From Sinorhizobium arboris LMG 14919 (GTDB taxonomy: Bacteria; Pseudomonadota; Alphaproteobacteria; Rhizobiales; Rhizobiaceae), in assembly GCF_000427465.1 (NCBI RefSeq), contig NZ_ATYB01000014.1, positions 1,201,570 to 1,265,569 on the forward strand: a stretch of DNA of 64,000 nt, written 5' to 3'. A program made the translations under genes and the position numbers. Under the pieces are notes generated by a model. The model worked only from the letters and a program-made list of their open reading frames with translations. It did not search any database and had not been told where the DNA came from. This document shows positions 33,140 to 45,747 of the stretch, one piece after another; position 1 is the first letter of the stretch, and every line of letters begins with the position of its first letter.

Positions 33140-34459
33140 ATGAGAATGGACGATTTCGAGAACGCGGGGCGGTTCGGAAACCCGCCCCGGCCGGCCGTTT
33201 CTCCCGATGACTACGAGGACGGGACCGGTTCGGCGCCCCCCATGGCCTTTCTTCCCGTCGGCAATCGCCTGAGCGATGGCGACGTTTGCCGCAACGAACT
33301 CGGGATGCTTATCGAAAGCGGGAAGCATAACCGCATCCAGTCTTTCGATCCGGGAAGCGGAATCATCCGATGTGAGGCCGGCGTTGTGCTTGCCGACCTG
33401 CTCGCGCGCGCCGTCCCGCACCGCTTCTTTCTTCCCGTGACGCCGGCGACAGGCGCCGTCACCGTCGGCGGCGCTGTGGCCAACGACGTCCATGGCGGCA
33501 ATCATCATGCGCGCGGCTCCTTCGGCAATCACGTCCGGCGACTGACATTGCTGCGTTCGACGGGCGAACGCCTGGTCTGCTCGCCCAAGGAGAATGCGGA
33601 GCTCTTCGCCGCGACGATTGGCGGTCTGGGACTGACCGGACTGATCCTCGATGTCGAGCTCGGGCTGATGAAGGTGCCGTCGCCGCATGTTCAGCGGCAC
33701 GTGCTTCGCTTCGACAGCCTCGATCGATATTTCGCGCTCGCCCAACAGGCCGGCGAGGAGCACGAATATTCCGTAGCCTGGCTCGACCAGCTTGCGACGG
33801 GGCGACGCACGGGGAGGGGCGTGCTGTTCGCCGCGGACCACGCCGACGGCGCGTGCGAATATCCGGACATCCCGAAGGGGCCGAAGCTCGCCGTACCTTT
33901 TTCGCCGCCTTTCGGTCTGTTCAACAGCCTGACGCTGAAAATGCTGAACGAATACCGATTTCGAAAGCACGGCCGCGGCGAGGCCGTATCGACGGAAAAG
34001 TGGACCTCCTACTTTCATCCTCTCGACGCGGTGAGCGGTTGGCGCAGGCTCTACGGGCGGCGTGGCCCCTGCCAGCATCAAAGCGTCTATCCCGTTGCCT
34101 CGGCACCGGAGACCACGGCGCGGCTGCTCGAGGCAGCCCGCCGCGCCGGACATGCGTCCGTGCGGACGAAACTGCAGCGTTTCGGGGACATGGCGCCCCG
34201 GGGGCTTCTTTCCTTTGCGCGGCCGGGCTTCACCTTGACCCTGGACTTTGCCAGCCAAGGCAGAGCCACCGTCAAGCTGCTCGACGCTCTCGATGAGATC
34301 GTCGTCGCGGCCGGTGGCGCCGTCAATCCGTGCCATGATTTCCGCATGAGCCCGGCCGTTTTCGAAGCATCCTTTCCTTCCTGGAAAAGGCTGGAGGCGC
34401 TACGCGATCCGGCGATGGTCTCGGATTTCTGGCGACGCACCGCCTTGGCGCTGCGGTAA
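33140..34459 (+). CDS. FAD-binding oxidoreductase, DprE1-like
   Basis: The 439-residue protein has the PCMH-type FAD domain: FLPVGNRLSDGD (first FAD loop), TPATGAVTVGGAVANDVHGGNHHARGSFGNHV (second FAD loop) and GGLGLTGLILDVEL. The C-terminal substrate domain contains QHQSVYPV and CHDFRMSP. Its closest functional analogue is decaprenylphosphoryl-ribose 2'-oxidase (DprE1), or an aldonolactone-type oxidase. In a rhizobium the substrate is unknown and no DprE2-like reductase is adjacent. TTG 33119 would add seven residues. Confidence 0.82.
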   Translation: MRMDDFENAGRFGNPPRPAVSPDDYEDGTGSAPPMAFLPVGNRLSDGDVCRNELGMLIESGKHNRIQSFDPGSGIIRCEAGVVLADLLARAVPHRFFLPVTPATGAVTVGGAVANDVHGGNHHARGSFGNHVRRLTLLRSTGERLVCSPKENAELFAATIGGLGLTGLILDVELGLMKVPSPHVQRHVLRFDSLDRYFALAQQAGEEHEYSVAWLDQLATGRRTGRGVLFAADHADGACEYPDIPKGPKLAVPFSPPFGLFNSLTLKMLNEYRFRKHGRGEAVSTEKWTSYFHPLDAVSGWRRLYGRRGPCQHQSVYPVASAPETTARLLEAARRAGHASVRTKLQRFGDMAPRGLLSFARPGFTLTLDFASQGRATVKLLDALDEIVVAAGGAVNPCHDFRMSPAVFEASFPSWKRLEALRDPAMVSDFWRRTALALR

Positions 34460-34462
34460 ACC

Positions 34463-35068
34463 CTAACGCTTCTGCCCTGTTATGTTCATGTCGAACTCGA
34501 CGACATTGGAGTAAATCGGCGTTCCGACCGTCATGCCGTAGGGCGAGCGACGGATGCTGCCGCGGATCGTGAAAGAAATCGAGCGGCTGTCCCAATCCGT
34601 GAGCCTCACGGCAAAGCGCTCTTTACGGCTCTTGCCGCGGGCGGTGAGAACGCCCTCGATCGTTGCGGTATCCGGCCCGGTCTGGCTAACGCCGGTGGAG
34701 CGGAAGGTCACCGTCTTGTGGTTGGCCGCATCGAATACTGCGCTGGAGCGCAGGAAATCCTCTATTCGGCGCTCGGTGGACCTCACGCTTTCAGGATAAA
34801 GTGTGAATTCCACTGAGGACCGCGCGATATCGGCGCCGTCGATACGGAAATTGCCAGCAAATTTGGCGAAACTGCCCGCGATACCGCCGCTGCCACCCAC
34901 TTGGCCGACGCTGAACCGGATACTGGAGGAACTGGCTATGCGATAGTTCCCCGCAGCATCCGTAAGCGCCGGTGCTTTTGCGCCGGCAACCGGCGCCCAC
35001 GAAAGGGCGAGGGTAAGGAGCGCGAGCGGCAACGTCGCTGCCGTGGACTGCTTGCGCGCAAGAGTCAT
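34463..35068 (-). CDS. Periplasmic YceI-family protein
   Basis: The 201-residue protein begins MTLARKQSTAATLPLALLTL with a signal peptide ending near AGA-KAPAL. The YceI lipocalin-like fold is shown by NYRIASSSSIRFSVGQVGGSGGIAGSFAKFAGNFRID, RRIEDFLRSSAVFDAANHKTVTF and the C-terminal SNVVEFDMNI. These proteins bind isoprenoid quinone-like lipids in the periplasm. Its ATG overlaps the stop of the cytochrome b561 gene (ATGA), a pairing seen widely and consistent with electron transfer near the membrane. Confidence 0.88.
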   Translation of the reverse strand: MTLARKQSTAATLPLALLTLALSWAPVAGAKAPALTDAAGNYRIASSSSIRFSVGQVGGSGGIAGSFAKFAGNFRIDGADIARSSVEFTLYPESVRSTERRIEDFLRSSAVFDAANHKTVTFRSTGVSQTGPDTATIEGVLTARGKSRKERFAVRLTDWDSRSISFTIRGSIRRSPYGMTVGTPIYSNVVEFDMNITGQKR

Positions 35069-35691
35069 GTTCGTTTCCTCTCGACTGTAGTGCCGTCCTC
35101 TCCCGAGGCGCTGGTCGTGCCGGCGGTTCTCGGCACGAAACCGGAGCGAAGCATGCGGACGAGGACCTCGTCGCGCCGTCTGAAATGGTGGTAGATTGCC
35201 GCTGCCGCGTGGATCGCGACCAGTCCGAGCATCCCATAGGCGAGCATTGCATGGGCGAGGGCCCAGAATGCTTCCGAAGTCTCCGATCTCGGGAGCGGCA
35301 GATGCGGAACGACGATCATGTTGAAATAGAAGCTCGGGATCGCCAGGGTGGAGGCGGACGCGACCGCCCAGCCGGCGAGCGGCACGATGAGCGCGAGCGC
35401 GATAAGCGACAGATGCGTCGCCCGGGCCGCCTTGAGCTCCATCGGGCTGAGGGTCGGAGGGGCGGCCGGGCTGGCTTCCACGAACCACCAGAAGGTGCGA
35501 AGCGCAGCCAGCCCCAAGGCGGTGAAGCCGAATGACTTGTGCCATTGGTAAAGCGAAAATTGCAGGGCAGGGTCGATGTCGATGCGGCGCATGACGAAGC
35601 CTGCGAGGACGAGGCCGAGGATCAGGACCGCGATCGTCCAGTGGAGGATGATCGTCACCGTTCCAAACCGGTTCTCGCTGTTGCGCAGCAT
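35065..35691 (-). CDS. Cytochrome b561 family protein
   Basis: From the ATG at 35691 the product has 208 residues and four membrane helices. Haem-ligand histidines appear in ILHWTIAVLIL, LYQWHKSFGFTALG, ALAHAMLAYGMLG and VAIHAAAAIYHHF. It is a di-haem b-type cytochrome of the inner membrane, probably oxidising quinol or reducing a periplasmic partner. A TTG four codons earlier is possible, but GGAG sits six bases before the ATG chosen. The gene overlaps the downstream YceI gene by four bases, so the two work as one unit. Confidence 0.88.
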   Translation of the reverse strand: MLRNSENRFGTVTIILHWTIAVLILGLVLAGFVMRRIDIDPALQFSLYQWHKSFGFTALGLAALRTFWWFVEASPAAPPTLSPMELKAARATHLSLIALALIVPLAGWAVASASTLAIPSFYFNMIVVPHLPLPRSETSEAFWALAHAMLAYGMLGLVAIHAAAAIYHHFRRRDEVLVRMLRSGFVPRTAGTTSASGEDGTTVERKRT

Positions 35692-35866
35692 GGGAGACTC
35701 CAACGCCGGGGCGTTCGTCCACGTCGCGGCAGAACTTCTTCATATTAGATGCCCGCGGCCTCGGTTTTATTCGCTTCCGCCGGGTGTTTTCCGCTGATTG
35801 TTCGCTGACAGCCGGTGACGAGCGCCGGGAACCGAGGAGCTTGGACCGTCGATGGCGGAATAATCG

Positions 35867-35892
35867 GCTCGGGTGCTTTTTTTTACCCGAGC
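35867..35892. other. Hairpin with an eight-T loop in the tpiA leader
   Basis: GCTCGGGT (35867-35874) and ACCCGAGC (35885-35892) pair perfectly around GC followed by eight T residues. It is not a standard terminator because the T run is inside the loop. It lies 52 bp before the tpiA start. Confidence 0.6.
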
Positions 35893-35944
35893 GATTTGCT
35901 ACCCCCCTTGCCGAGACGAAGAGACCTGATCTGGAGGAGATCTC

Positions 35945-36715
35945 ATGACGCCCGATATCCGCCCGCTCGTCGCCGGCAACTGGAAGATGAATGGAACGCG
36001 TGCATCTCTGGACCAGATCAAGGCAATGGCCGAGGGCGTCAAAGGCGATCTTTCCACGAAGGTAGACACCCTGATCTGCCCGCCGGCCACATTGCTTTAC
36101 GTTGCGACTGCGCTTTGTGACGACAGTCCCTTGATGATCGGCGCGCAGGATTGCCATCAGAAGCAGTCGGGAGCCCATACCGGCGAAGTCTCGGCTGAAA
36201 TGGTTGCCGATTGCTTCGGCACTCATGTCATCGTCGGCCATTCCGAACGGCGCACCGATCATGGCGAAAGCGACGCGCTGGTGCGGGCCAAGAGCGAGGC
36301 CGCGCATGGCGCGGATCTCGTTGCTATCGTCTGCGTCGGAGAGACGGAAGAGGAACGCAAGGCCGGCCGGACGCTCGATATCCTGAAGCGCCAGCTCGCC
36401 GGGAGCCTGCCGGATCTGGCGACGGCCGAGAATACGGTGATCGCCTACGAACCCGTCTGGGCGATCGGCACCGGTCTGACACCCACCGTGTCCGACGTCG
36501 AGGAGGCACACGCCTTCATGCGCCGCGAGCTCGTTTCGCGCTTCGGCGCGGAAGGCGGCAGGATGCGCATCCTCTATGGAGGGTCCGTCAAACCCGCGAA
36601 TGCGAAGGAACTCATGGGCGTTGCCAATGTCGACGGCGCCCTGATCGGCGGCGCGAGCTTGAAAGCGGATGATTTTCTCGCCATCTACAGGGCCTATGAA
36701 GAATTGACTGCCTGA
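35945..36715 (+). CDS. tpiA: Triosephosphate isomerase
   Basis: The 256-residue glycolytic enzyme interconverts dihydroxyacetone phosphate and glyceraldehyde 3-phosphate. Active-site elements are present: GNWKMNG with the catalytic Lys, [10 protein letters not shown] with the catalytic His, [11 protein letters not shown] with the catalytic Glu, and the phosphate-binding [10 protein letters not shown] and GGASLKAD loops. GGAGGAGAT precedes the ATG. It leads a co-directional series (secG, pyrG, kdsA, eno). Rhizobia often carry a second triosephosphate isomerase elsewhere for erythritol metabolism; this looks like the housekeeping copy. Confidence 0.94.
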   Translation: MTPDIRPLVAGNWKMNGTRASLDQIKAMAEGVKGDLSTKVDTLICPPATLLYVATALCDDSPLMIGAQDCHQKQSGAHTGEVSAEMVADCFGTHVIVGHSERRTDHGESDALVRAKSEAAHGADLVAIVCVGETEEERKAGRTLDILKRQLAGSLPDLATAENTVIAYEPVWAIGTGLTPTVSDVEEAHAFMRRELVSRFGAEGGRMRILYGGSVKPANAKELMGVANVDGALIGGASLKADDFLAIYRAYEELTA

Positions 36716-36837
36716 TTGCCGCGGGACTTGGAATAGCTGGCGGCTTGGTATAAAGAGGCGCCAAATTTGACGCGGCCCCACCGTGAGGTCGGCGTTGTTC
36801 GATTCGCATGCCCCGCAGAGGGCAGGACTGGAAGCTG

Positions 36838-37311
36838 ATGCAGACCGTACTACTCGTCATCTATCTCATGGTGGTCGTCGCCCTGATCGGCGTCGTTCTC
36901 ATTCAGCGTTCCGAAGGCGGCGGTCTCGGGATCGGCGGGGGCTCGGGCTTCATGTCTGCCCGCGGCACCGCCAATGCGCTCACCCGAACGACCGCGGTTC
37001 TGGCCTTCCTTTTCTTCGCCCTGGCGCTGGCGATGGGCATCCTGTCGCGCTACGAGCCGCAGGCGACCGACATTCTCGATCGAATCCCGGGAACGAGCTC
37101 GAGCGGCGGCGTACTCGATTCGCTCGGCGGCGGTCAGACCGCGCCGGCCGGCGGAAACACCGAGGCTCCGGCCAACGGCAACGGCGCCAACAACGCCGCA
37201 CCGGCAGGTGGTGCTGCCGCTCCCCAGGCCCCGGCGGCCGCTCCGGCCCCCGCAGCCCCGGCTGATGGCGCCAGCGGCAATTCGGGATCGCAAGTTCCGA
37301 GCGGTCAGTAA
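36838..37311 (+). CDS. secG: Preprotein translocase subunit SecG
   Basis: From the ATG at 36838 the product has 157 residues: two membrane helices (about 2-22 and 55-75) joined by the SecG loop QRSEGGGLGIGGGSGFMSARGTANALTRTT, then a long disordered Ala/Pro/Gly tail (about 95-157). SecG joins SecYE to aid protein export. The extended tail is typical of rhizobial SecG. GGAAG precedes the ATG; a frame start at 36808 would add ten polar residues before the first helix. A strong terminator follows 22 bp downstream. Confidence 0.92.
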   Translation: MQTVLLVIYLMVVVALIGVVLIQRSEGGGLGIGGGSGFMSARGTANALTRTTAVLAFLFFALALAMGILSRYEPQATDILDRIPGTSSSGGVLDSLGGGQTAPAGGNTEAPANGNGANNAAPAGGAAAPQAPAAAPAPAAPADGASGNSGSQVPSGQ

Positions 37312-37332
37312 GGCCGCAAGTCAGAAGATCTG

Positions 37333-37365
37333 CCGGCGGATGGCTTCATCCGCCGGTTTTGTTTT
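37333..37365 (+). terminator. Rho-independent terminator after secG
   Basis: A perfect 10-bp stem CCGGCGGATG/CATCCGCCGG (37333-37342 and 37347-37356) with a GCTT loop is followed by TTTTGTTTT. It separates tpiA-secG from pyrG. Confidence 0.92.
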
Positions 37366-37400
37366 GTGTGAAATCTGCCATTCCGCACGGAAAATTCTGA

Positions 37401-39083
<1,683 letters not shown>

Positions 39084-39181
39084 CTAGTTGCCGGTGAAAG
39101 GCGGGAGCCTGCCTCTTGCCGTGGATTGGCTCGGCCAATGCAGCATCTTCCATCGTGCGGTGACCTTCTCTGTCCGGACGG

Positions 39182-39206
39182 CATCTCCCCGCGCAACGGG
39201 GAGATG
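39182..39206. repeat. Perfect CATCTCCCCG/CGGGGAGATG hairpin (RIME-like piece)
   Basis: A perfect 10-bp stem (39182-39191 with 39197-39206) closes on CGCAA, with no T run after it. The CTCCCCGC-AA-GGGGAG core is shared with the elements at 42522 and 51289, marking it as part of the same mosaic repeat family. Confidence 0.6.
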
Positions 39207-39336
39207 GGCACGAGGCGCGCTCCTGCCTTGCCCAAAGTGTGACCGTCGCGATCCTCGTCGGCCATTGAAGGGGCGCGCTTGCAATCGGCGGTCAAAAGTT
39301 GCAAACAGCGGCAAACCGGTCATTAGGGAAACCGCC

Positions 39337-40227
39337 ATGAGCCAATCCAAGCGAACCGCCCGCCCGCTCGATCATCTCGTGCTGCCGGTGGCCGATCTCG
39401 CGCGGACGAGGCAGCGTCTGGCGGCTCTCGGCTTCACGGTTGCCGATGAGGCGCGCCATCCCTTCGGCACCGCAAATGCCTGCGTCTTCTTCTCTGACAA
39501 CACCTATCTGGAGCCGCTTGCGGTCGCTTCGCGGGAAGAATGCGACGCGGCCGCACTCGAGGGCAACGCCTTTGTGGCGCGTGATCAGGCGTTTCGTTTT
39601 CGCCGGGGGGCGGAGGGCCTGTCGGCCGTCGTGCTCGGGACGCCGGACGCGACCGAAGACCACATCCGGTTCCGTTCGCGCGGTATCTCCGGCGGCGAAA
39701 TGCTCGAGTTCTCGCGGCCTTTGCGGCTGCCAGACGGTCGGGAGGGACTCGGCTCATTCCGGCTTGCTTTTGCCGCGGACCTGCGTTCACCGGACTTCTT
39801 TCTTTTTGCCTGCCAGCGCCTGCGCGCGCTCCCGGTCGACAGCAGCTCGCTTCACCGCCATGAAAACGGCGTTCTCGGCATTGCCGAAGTCGTGCTTTCG
39901 GAGCAGAACCCGACGGATTTCCAATATCTTCTGCAGGAAGCGGTGGACGAGCGCGAGGTCTCGGCCCATTCCTTCGGCATGGACATCCAGGCAGGCAGCG
40001 CCAAGGTCGCCGTACTGACACCGACCGGCGTGGAGGCGTTCTTCGGCCGCTCGGTCGAGGGTGCGGGGCGCGGCTTGCGGGGGCGTGCAGTGGTCTTCCG
40101 CGTGACTGATCTGGAGGCCACACGGGCGCTGTTCGCGCAGAACGATATCGAATTTGCAGAGATGGGCGGACGCCTCATTGTTCCGGAAGCGCCGGGTCAG
40201 GGTGTAATCTTCGCCTTTGGAGTATGA
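39337..40227 (+). CDS. VOC (glyoxalase-like) domain protein
   Basis: The 296-residue protein starts [63 protein letters not shown] is a typical vicinal-oxygen-chelate start (glyoxalase_3-like). A second VOC-like half follows from about residue 155 ([27 protein letters not shown]) with a closing module [25 protein letters not shown]. Paired modules bind a divalent metal and act on small molecules; the substrate is unknown. AGGGAA lies seven bases before the ATG. The stop overlaps the start of kdsA. Confidence 0.82.
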   Translation: MSQSKRTARPLDHLVLPVADLARTRQRLAALGFTVADEARHPFGTANACVFFSDNTYLEPLAVASREECDAAALEGNAFVARDQAFRFRRGAEGLSAVVLGTPDATEDHIRFRSRGISGGEMLEFSRPLRLPDGREGLGSFRLAFAADLRSPDFFLFACQRLRALPVDSSSLHRHENGVLGIAEVVLSEQNPTDFQYLLQEAVDEREVSAHSFGMDIQAGSAKVAVLTPTGVEAFFGRSVEGAGRGLRGRAVVFRVTDLEATRALFAQNDIEFAEMGGRLIVPEAPGQGVIFAFGV

Positions 40228-41069
40228 TGATGGAAACCAATTCAAGGGTCGTCGTCGGCGAAGGTGCCGGCCAGGTGGTGTTCTCGCAGAAGGAACGGCT
40301 GACGCTGATCGCCGGTCCCTGCCAGATGGAGAGCCGCGAACACGCATTCATGACTGCGGGGAAGCTCGCCGAGCTCTGCAAATCGCTCGGGCTCGGCCTC
40401 GTCTATAAGTCTTCTTTCGACAAAGCGAACCGCACCTCGCTTTCGGGCAAGCGCGGCATCGGGCTCGACAAGGCGATGGAGGTCTTCGCCGATCTCAAGC
40501 GGGAGTTCGGCTTTCCTGTGCTGACGGATATCCACACGGAAGAGCAATGCGCAGTCGTGGCCGAGACCGTCGACATCCTCCAGATTCCGGCCTTCCTGTC
40601 GCGGCAGACGGACCTGCTGGTCGCCGCCGCGAAGACGGGACGGGCGATCAACGTCAAGAAGGGCCAGTTCCTCGCCCCCTGGGACATGAAGAACGTGCTT
40701 GCCAAGTTCACCGAGAGCGGCAATCCGAACGTGCTGCTCTGCGAGCGCGGCGCCTCCTTCGGCTATAATACGCTTGTCTCCGACATGCGCTCGCTGCCGA
40801 TTATGGCGGCACTCGGCGCTCCGGTGGTCTTCGATGCCACCCATTCCGTGCAGCAGCCGGGCGGTCAGGGCGGTTCGACCGGCGGCCAGCGCGAGTTCGT
40901 CGAGACCTTGGCGCGGGCGGCTGTCGCTGTGGGCGTAGCCGGCGTCTTTGTCGAGACTCATGAGGATCCCGACACCGCTCCCTCCGACGGCCCGAACATG
41001 GTGCCGCTGAAGGACATGCCGCGGCTGCTGGAAAAACTGCTCGCCTTTGATGCCGTTGCGAAAGCGTGA
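40224..41069 (+). CDS. kdsA: 3-deoxy-D-manno-octulosonate 8-phosphate synthase
   Basis: The 281-residue enzyme condenses phosphoenolpyruvate with arabinose 5-phosphate to make KDO-8-phosphate for lipopolysaccharide. Family motifs: [85 protein letters not shown] and [16 protein letters not shown]. Three ATGs in a row begin the frame (40224, 40227, 40230); GGAG is spaced best for the second or third. Its start overlaps the VOC-protein stop, implying coupled translation. Confidence 0.95.
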   Translation: MMMETNSRVVVGEGAGQVVFSQKERLTLIAGPCQMESREHAFMTAGKLAELCKSLGLGLVYKSSFDKANRTSLSGKRGIGLDKAMEVFADLKREFGFPVLTDIHTEEQCAVVAETVDILQIPAFLSRQTDLLVAAAKTGRAINVKKGQFLAPWDMKNVLAKFTESGNPNVLLCERGASFGYNTLVSDMRSLPIMAALGAPVVFDATHSVQQPGGQGGSTGGQREFVETLARAAVAVGVAGVFVETHEDPDTAPSDGPNMVPLKDMPRLLEKLLAFDAVAKA

Positions 41070-41159
41070 ACAGGAGCCGCGCTCCATGTGAATTTTTCAT
41101 GAAGCGGGCCGCTGTTCGGATTTTGCGATCCCGGCGCCATTGTAATTTCGAGGCCGTGA

Positions 41160-42479
<1,320 letters not shown>

Positions 42480-42521
42480 TCGCGGAAGGGTAGCGGCCTT
42501 TGCCCCGCGTCCGGCCTGCCT

Positions 42522-42598
42522 GCCTCCTTCTCCCCGCAAGCGGGGCGAGGAGGCACACGGCAAGCTCTCAGCCCCTCTCCCTGCCTGCAAGGAGAGGG
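42522..42598. repeat. RIME-like mosaic repeat with two hairpins
   Basis: GCCTCCT (42522-42528) pairs with AGGAGGC (42548-42554), with inner CCCCGC/GCGGGG. CCCTCTCC (42573-42580) pairs with GGAGAGGG (42591-42598). The two-palindrome plan matches rhizobial RIME elements. Confidence 0.65.
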
Positions 42599-42668
42599 TA
42601 GGACGAGGGCAAGCGCGGGCGCGCAACGGCAGTCTGCATCACAGCCAAAATCGCGAATCTTCAATCTT

Positions 42669-42691
42669 ACCCGCCCACAAGGCGGGTTTTT
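42669..42691 (+). terminator. Rho-independent terminator downstream of eno
   Basis: A 7-bp stem ACCCGCC/GGCGGGT (42669-42675 and 42681-42687) with a CACAA loop is followed by TTTTGCTTTATT. Confidence 0.88.
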
Positions 42692-42834
42692 GCTTTATTG
42701 CGGCCATTCATGGTCAACCGTCGGTTAATCAATCGACGCTAGTCTTCATCATCGTACTGCGTATTGGAGCGGCTCGCGGGAGACTATGTGCGGATTGCCC
42801 GCGACCCGCTCCGACTCAATTCAGGGCATGAGCG

Positions 42835-43155
42835 ATGTGGACACGGCATCACAGGAAGCGGAGACTGGGGCGATTGGTGGTGCCGTTGCTGGCGGTCGCC
42901 TTCCTTACCTATTTCGGCTATCATTCGATCCATGGCGGATACGGACTGAAGGCGACGGAAGAGTTCGATCGCCAGATCGCGGAGCGGCAGGCACGGCTGG
43001 ACGAGCTCACTCAGACGCGAAAGATCCTGGAGAAGGAAGTCGAGCTGATGAGCGACGGTTCGCTGGAGAGAGACATGCTGGATGAGAAGGCTCGCCTCGC
43101 GCTCAACATGTCGCGCAGCGACGAGATCGTCATTTTCCACCATCCTGCGGATTAA
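42835..43155 (+). CDS. FtsB/DivIC-family septum formation initiator protein
   Basis: The 106-residue protein has a basic N-terminus (MWTRHHRKRRLGRL), one membrane helix (about 14-32) and a periplasmic coiled coil (about 42-75, TEEFDRQIAERQARLDELTQTRKILEKEVELM), then a short conserved-type tail with EKARLALNMSRSDEIVIF. This is the DivIC/FtsB pattern, in which the protein joins the divisome with FtsL and FtsQ. Position after eno is the usual site for ftsB in many proteobacteria, supporting the call. Confidence 0.88.
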   Translation: MWTRHHRKRRLGRLVVPLLAVAFLTYFGYHSIHGGYGLKATEEFDRQIAERQARLDELTQTRKILEKEVELMSDGSLERDMLDEKARLALNMSRSDEIVIFHHPAD

Positions 43156-43213
43156 CTGGAAACCGGTTAATCACAGAAAACATCTTTTAATCAACGAGTT
43201 ACAGCGAATAATA

Positions 43214-43229
43214 GCCATGCAAATATGGC
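43214..43229. promoter_or_regulatory. Inverted repeat in the pdhA promoter region
   Basis: GCCAT (43214-43218) and ATGGC (43225-43229) flank GCAAAT, about 60 bp before the pdhA ATG, in an AT-rich region suited to a promoter. It may be an operator for the pdh operon; no known regulator is implied. Confidence 0.3.
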
Positions 43230-43291
43230 ATTGCTGATGCGCTTTTCTTTCCCTATGGTAGCCGCCAAAGGCTAACCATTGGGAGGAACGA

Positions 43292-44338
43292 ATGGCTCCG
43301 CGAAAATCCGCGTCCGTTTCCAGCCGCAAGACCGCTGCCAAGCCGGCCAAGAAAGATTTTGCCGGCGGCACGATCGCCGAATTCTCCAAGGAAGACGATC
43401 TCAAGGCCTACCGTGAAATGCTGTTGATCCGGCGTTTCGAGGAAAAGGCCGGCCAGCTCTACGGTATGGGGTTCATCGGTGGCTTTTGTCACCTCTATAT
43501 CGGCCAGGAAGCCGTCGTCGTCGGGATGCAGATGGCGCTGAAAGAGGGTGACCAGGTCATCACCGGCTATCGGGACCACGGCCATATGCTCGCCTGCGGC
43601 ATGAGTGCGCGCGGCGTGATGGCGGAACTCACCGGTCGTCGTGGCGGCCTTTCCAAGGGGAAGGGCGGCTCGATGCACATGTTCTCCAAGGAAAAGCATT
43701 TCTATGGCGGCCACGGCATCGTCGGAGCGCAGGTCTCGCTCGGAACCGGCCTCGCTTTCGCTAACCGATACCGCGGCAACGACAATGTAAGTCTCGCCTA
43801 TTTCGGCGACGGTGCGGCCAATCAGGGCCAGGTTTATGAGAGCTTCAACATGGCCGCTCTCTGGAAGCTGCCGGTGATCTACATCGTCGAAAACAACCGC
43901 TATGCCATGGGCACCTCCGTGTCGCGCGCCTCGGCGCAGACCGACTTCTCCCAGCGCGGCGCTTCCTTCGGCATTCCCGGTTACCAGGTCGACGGCATGG
44001 ATGTCCGCGCCGTCAAGGCCGCAGCCGACGAGGCGGTCGAACACTGCCGTTCAGGCAAGGGGCCGATCATCCTCGAAATGCTGACCTACCGCTACCGCGG
44101 CCATTCCATGTCCGACCCGGCGAAGTATCGCTCGAAGGATGAAGTACAGAAGATGCGTTCGGAGCATGATCCGATCGAGCAGGTGAAGGCCCGTCTGACG
44201 GACAAGGGCTGGGCCACCGAGGACGAACTGAAGCAGATCGACAAGGAGGTTCGCGACATCGTTGCGGACAGCGCCGATTTCGCCCAGTCTGATCCGGAGC
44301 CGGATGCCTCCGAGCTCTACACCGACATCCTGCTTTGA
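43292..44338 (+). CDS. pdhA: Pyruvate dehydrogenase E1 component, alpha subunit
   Basis: The 348-residue subunit works with PdhB to decarboxylate pyruvate using thiamine diphosphate. The ThDP motif is present as [31 protein letters not shown], with GYRDHGHML and [19 protein letters not shown]. The phosphorylation-loop-like region [21 protein letters not shown] is conserved as in mitochondrial E1 alpha. The basic Ser/Lys-rich N-terminus (about 1-25) is typical of rhizobial PdhA. GGGAGGAACGA precedes the ATG. It is the first gene of the pdhABC operon; pdhB follows after 17 bp. Confidence 0.96.
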   Translation: MAPRKSASVSSRKTAAKPAKKDFAGGTIAEFSKEDDLKAYREMLLIRRFEEKAGQLYGMGFIGGFCHLYIGQEAVVVGMQMALKEGDQVITGYRDHGHMLACGMSARGVMAELTGRRGGLSKGKGGSMHMFSKEKHFYGGHGIVGAQVSLGTGLAFANRYRGNDNVSLAYFGDGAANQGQVYESFNMAALWKLPVIYIVENNRYAMGTSVSRASAQTDFSQRGASFGIPGYQVDGMDVRAVKAAADEAVEHCRSGKGPIILEMLTYRYRGHSMSDPAKYRSKDEVQKMRSEHDPIEQVKARLTDKGWATEDELKQIDKEVRDIVADSADFAQSDPEPDASELYTDILL

Positions 44339-44355
44339 TCCGGGGAGGGACAAAT

Positions 44356-45735
44356 ATGCCTGTAGAAATCCTTATGCCTGCCCTTTCCCCGACCATGGAG
44401 GAAGGCACGCTCTCCAAGTGGCTGAAGAACGAGGGGGACAAGGTGTCCTCCGGCGATGTGATCGCCGAGATCGAAACCGACAAGGCGACGATGGAAGTGG
44501 AAGCCGTAGACGAAGGTACGATCGGCAAGCTGCTGATTGCGGCCGGCACGGAAGGTGTGAAGGTGAATACGCCGATCGCCGTGCTGTTGCAGGACGGCGA
44601 AGCTGCAAGCGACATCGATTCGGCGAAGGCCGAGGCGCCGAAGGCGGAAGCGCCGAAGCCCGCGGCTGCCGAAGCGCCGGCTTCCGCAGCCCCCGTGGCG
44701 GCGCAGCCCAGGGCGGAAGTTCCTGCCGACCCGGCAATTCCGGCCGGAACCGAAATGGTGACGATGACCGTTCGCGAAGCGCTTCGCGACGCGATGGCCG
44801 AAGAGATGCGCGCCAATGACGACGTCTTCGTCATGGGCGAAGAGGTCGCCGAATACCAGGGCGCCTATAAGGTCACCCAGGGCCTGCTGCAGGAATTCGG
44901 CGCGCGCCGCGTGGTCGATACGCCGATCACGGAGCATGGTTTTGCCGGCGTCGGCGTCGGCGCTGCGATGACGGGTCTGCGCCCGATCGTCGAGTTCATG
45001 ACCTTCAACTTCGCCATGCAGGCGATCGACCAGATCATCAACTCGGCTGCCAAGACGCTCTATATGTCCGGCGGCCAGATGGGCGCGCCGATCGTCTTCC
45101 GCGGGCCGAGCGGTGCTGCTGCCCGCGTCGCCGCGCAGCACTCCCAGTGCTATGCCGCCTGGTACAGCCACATTCCGGGCCTGAAGGTCGTCATGCCCTA
45201 TACGGCGGCGGACGCGAAAGGGCTGCTCAAGGCCGCCATCCGCGATCCGAACCCGGTGATCTTCCTCGAAAACGAGATCCTCTACGGCCAGTCCTTCGAA
45301 GTGCCGAAGCTCGACGATTTCGTGCTGCCGATCGGCAAGGCACGCATCCATCGCGCCGGCAAGGACGCGACGCTCGTCTCCTTCGGCATAGGTATGACCT
45401 ATGCGATCAAGGCCGCGGCGGAACTCGAGGCTCAGGGGATCGACGTCGAGATCATTGACCTTCGCACGATCCGCCCGATGGACCTGCCGACCGTCATCGA
45501 ATCCGTGAAGAAGACCGGCCGCCTCGTCACCGTCGAGGAAGGTTATCCTCAGTCTTCCGTCGGCACCGAGATCGCCACCCGCGTCATGCAGCAGGCCTTC
45601 GACTATCTCGATGCGCCGGTGCTGACGATCGCCGGCAAGGACGTGCCGATGCCCTATGCGGCCAATCTTGAAAAGCTTGCTCTGCCGAATGTCGCGGAAG
45701 TCGTCGATGCGGTGAAAGCTGTCTGCTACAAATAA
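44356..45735 (+). CDS. pdhB: Pyruvate dehydrogenase E1 component, beta subunit, with N-terminal lipoyl domain
   Basis: The 459-residue protein combines a lipoyl domain (1-77, [20 protein letters not shown] with the lipoylated Lys43 in DKATMEVE), an Ala/Pro-rich linker (about 85-130), and the E1 beta catalytic unit (about 135-459, [38 protein letters not shown]). Most organisms have no lipoyl domain on E1 beta; this fusion is a known alphaproteobacterial feature. Start 44356 follows GAGGGACAAAT. The lipoyl coding DNA is nearly identical to part of pdhC. Confidence 0.96.
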   Translation: MPVEILMPALSPTMEEGTLSKWLKNEGDKVSSGDVIAEIETDKATMEVEAVDEGTIGKLLIAAGTEGVKVNTPIAVLLQDGEAASDIDSAKAEAPKAEAPKPAAAEAPASAAPVAAQPRAEVPADPAIPAGTEMVTMTVREALRDAMAEEMRANDDVFVMGEEVAEYQGAYKVTQGLLQEFGARRVVDTPITEHGFAGVGVGAAMTGLRPIVEFMTFNFAMQAIDQIINSAAKTLYMSGGQMGAPIVFRGPSGAAARVAAQHSQCYAAWYSHIPGLKVVMPYTAADAKGLLKAAIRDPNPVIFLENEILYGQSFEVPKLDDFVLPIGKARIHRAGKDATLVSFGIGMTYAIKAAAELEAQGIDVEIIDLRTIRPMDLPTVIESVKKTGRLVTVEEGYPQSSVGTEIATRVMQQAFDYLDAPVLTIAGKDVPMPYAANLEKLALPNVAEVVDAVKAVCYK

Positions 45736-45747
45736 GGGGGTCGTTCG

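Larger units (their letters stand above)
42480..42834. other. 355-bp spacer with RIME-like repeat and eno terminator
   Basis: The left part holds the mosaic repeat (42522-42598) and the middle the terminator (42669-42691). The right part, with GTCAACCGTCGGTTAATCAATCGACG near 42714-42738, is a likely promoter region for the FtsB-like gene. No additional gene seen. Confidence 0.55.

Noticed and set aside
34463..36781. A 772-codon minus-strand frame ending in the YceI sequence
   Set aside because: Only the last 201 codons are protein-like (YceI with its own signal peptide and ribosome site); the rest runs antisense to tpiA and through the cytochrome b561 gene in another frame.
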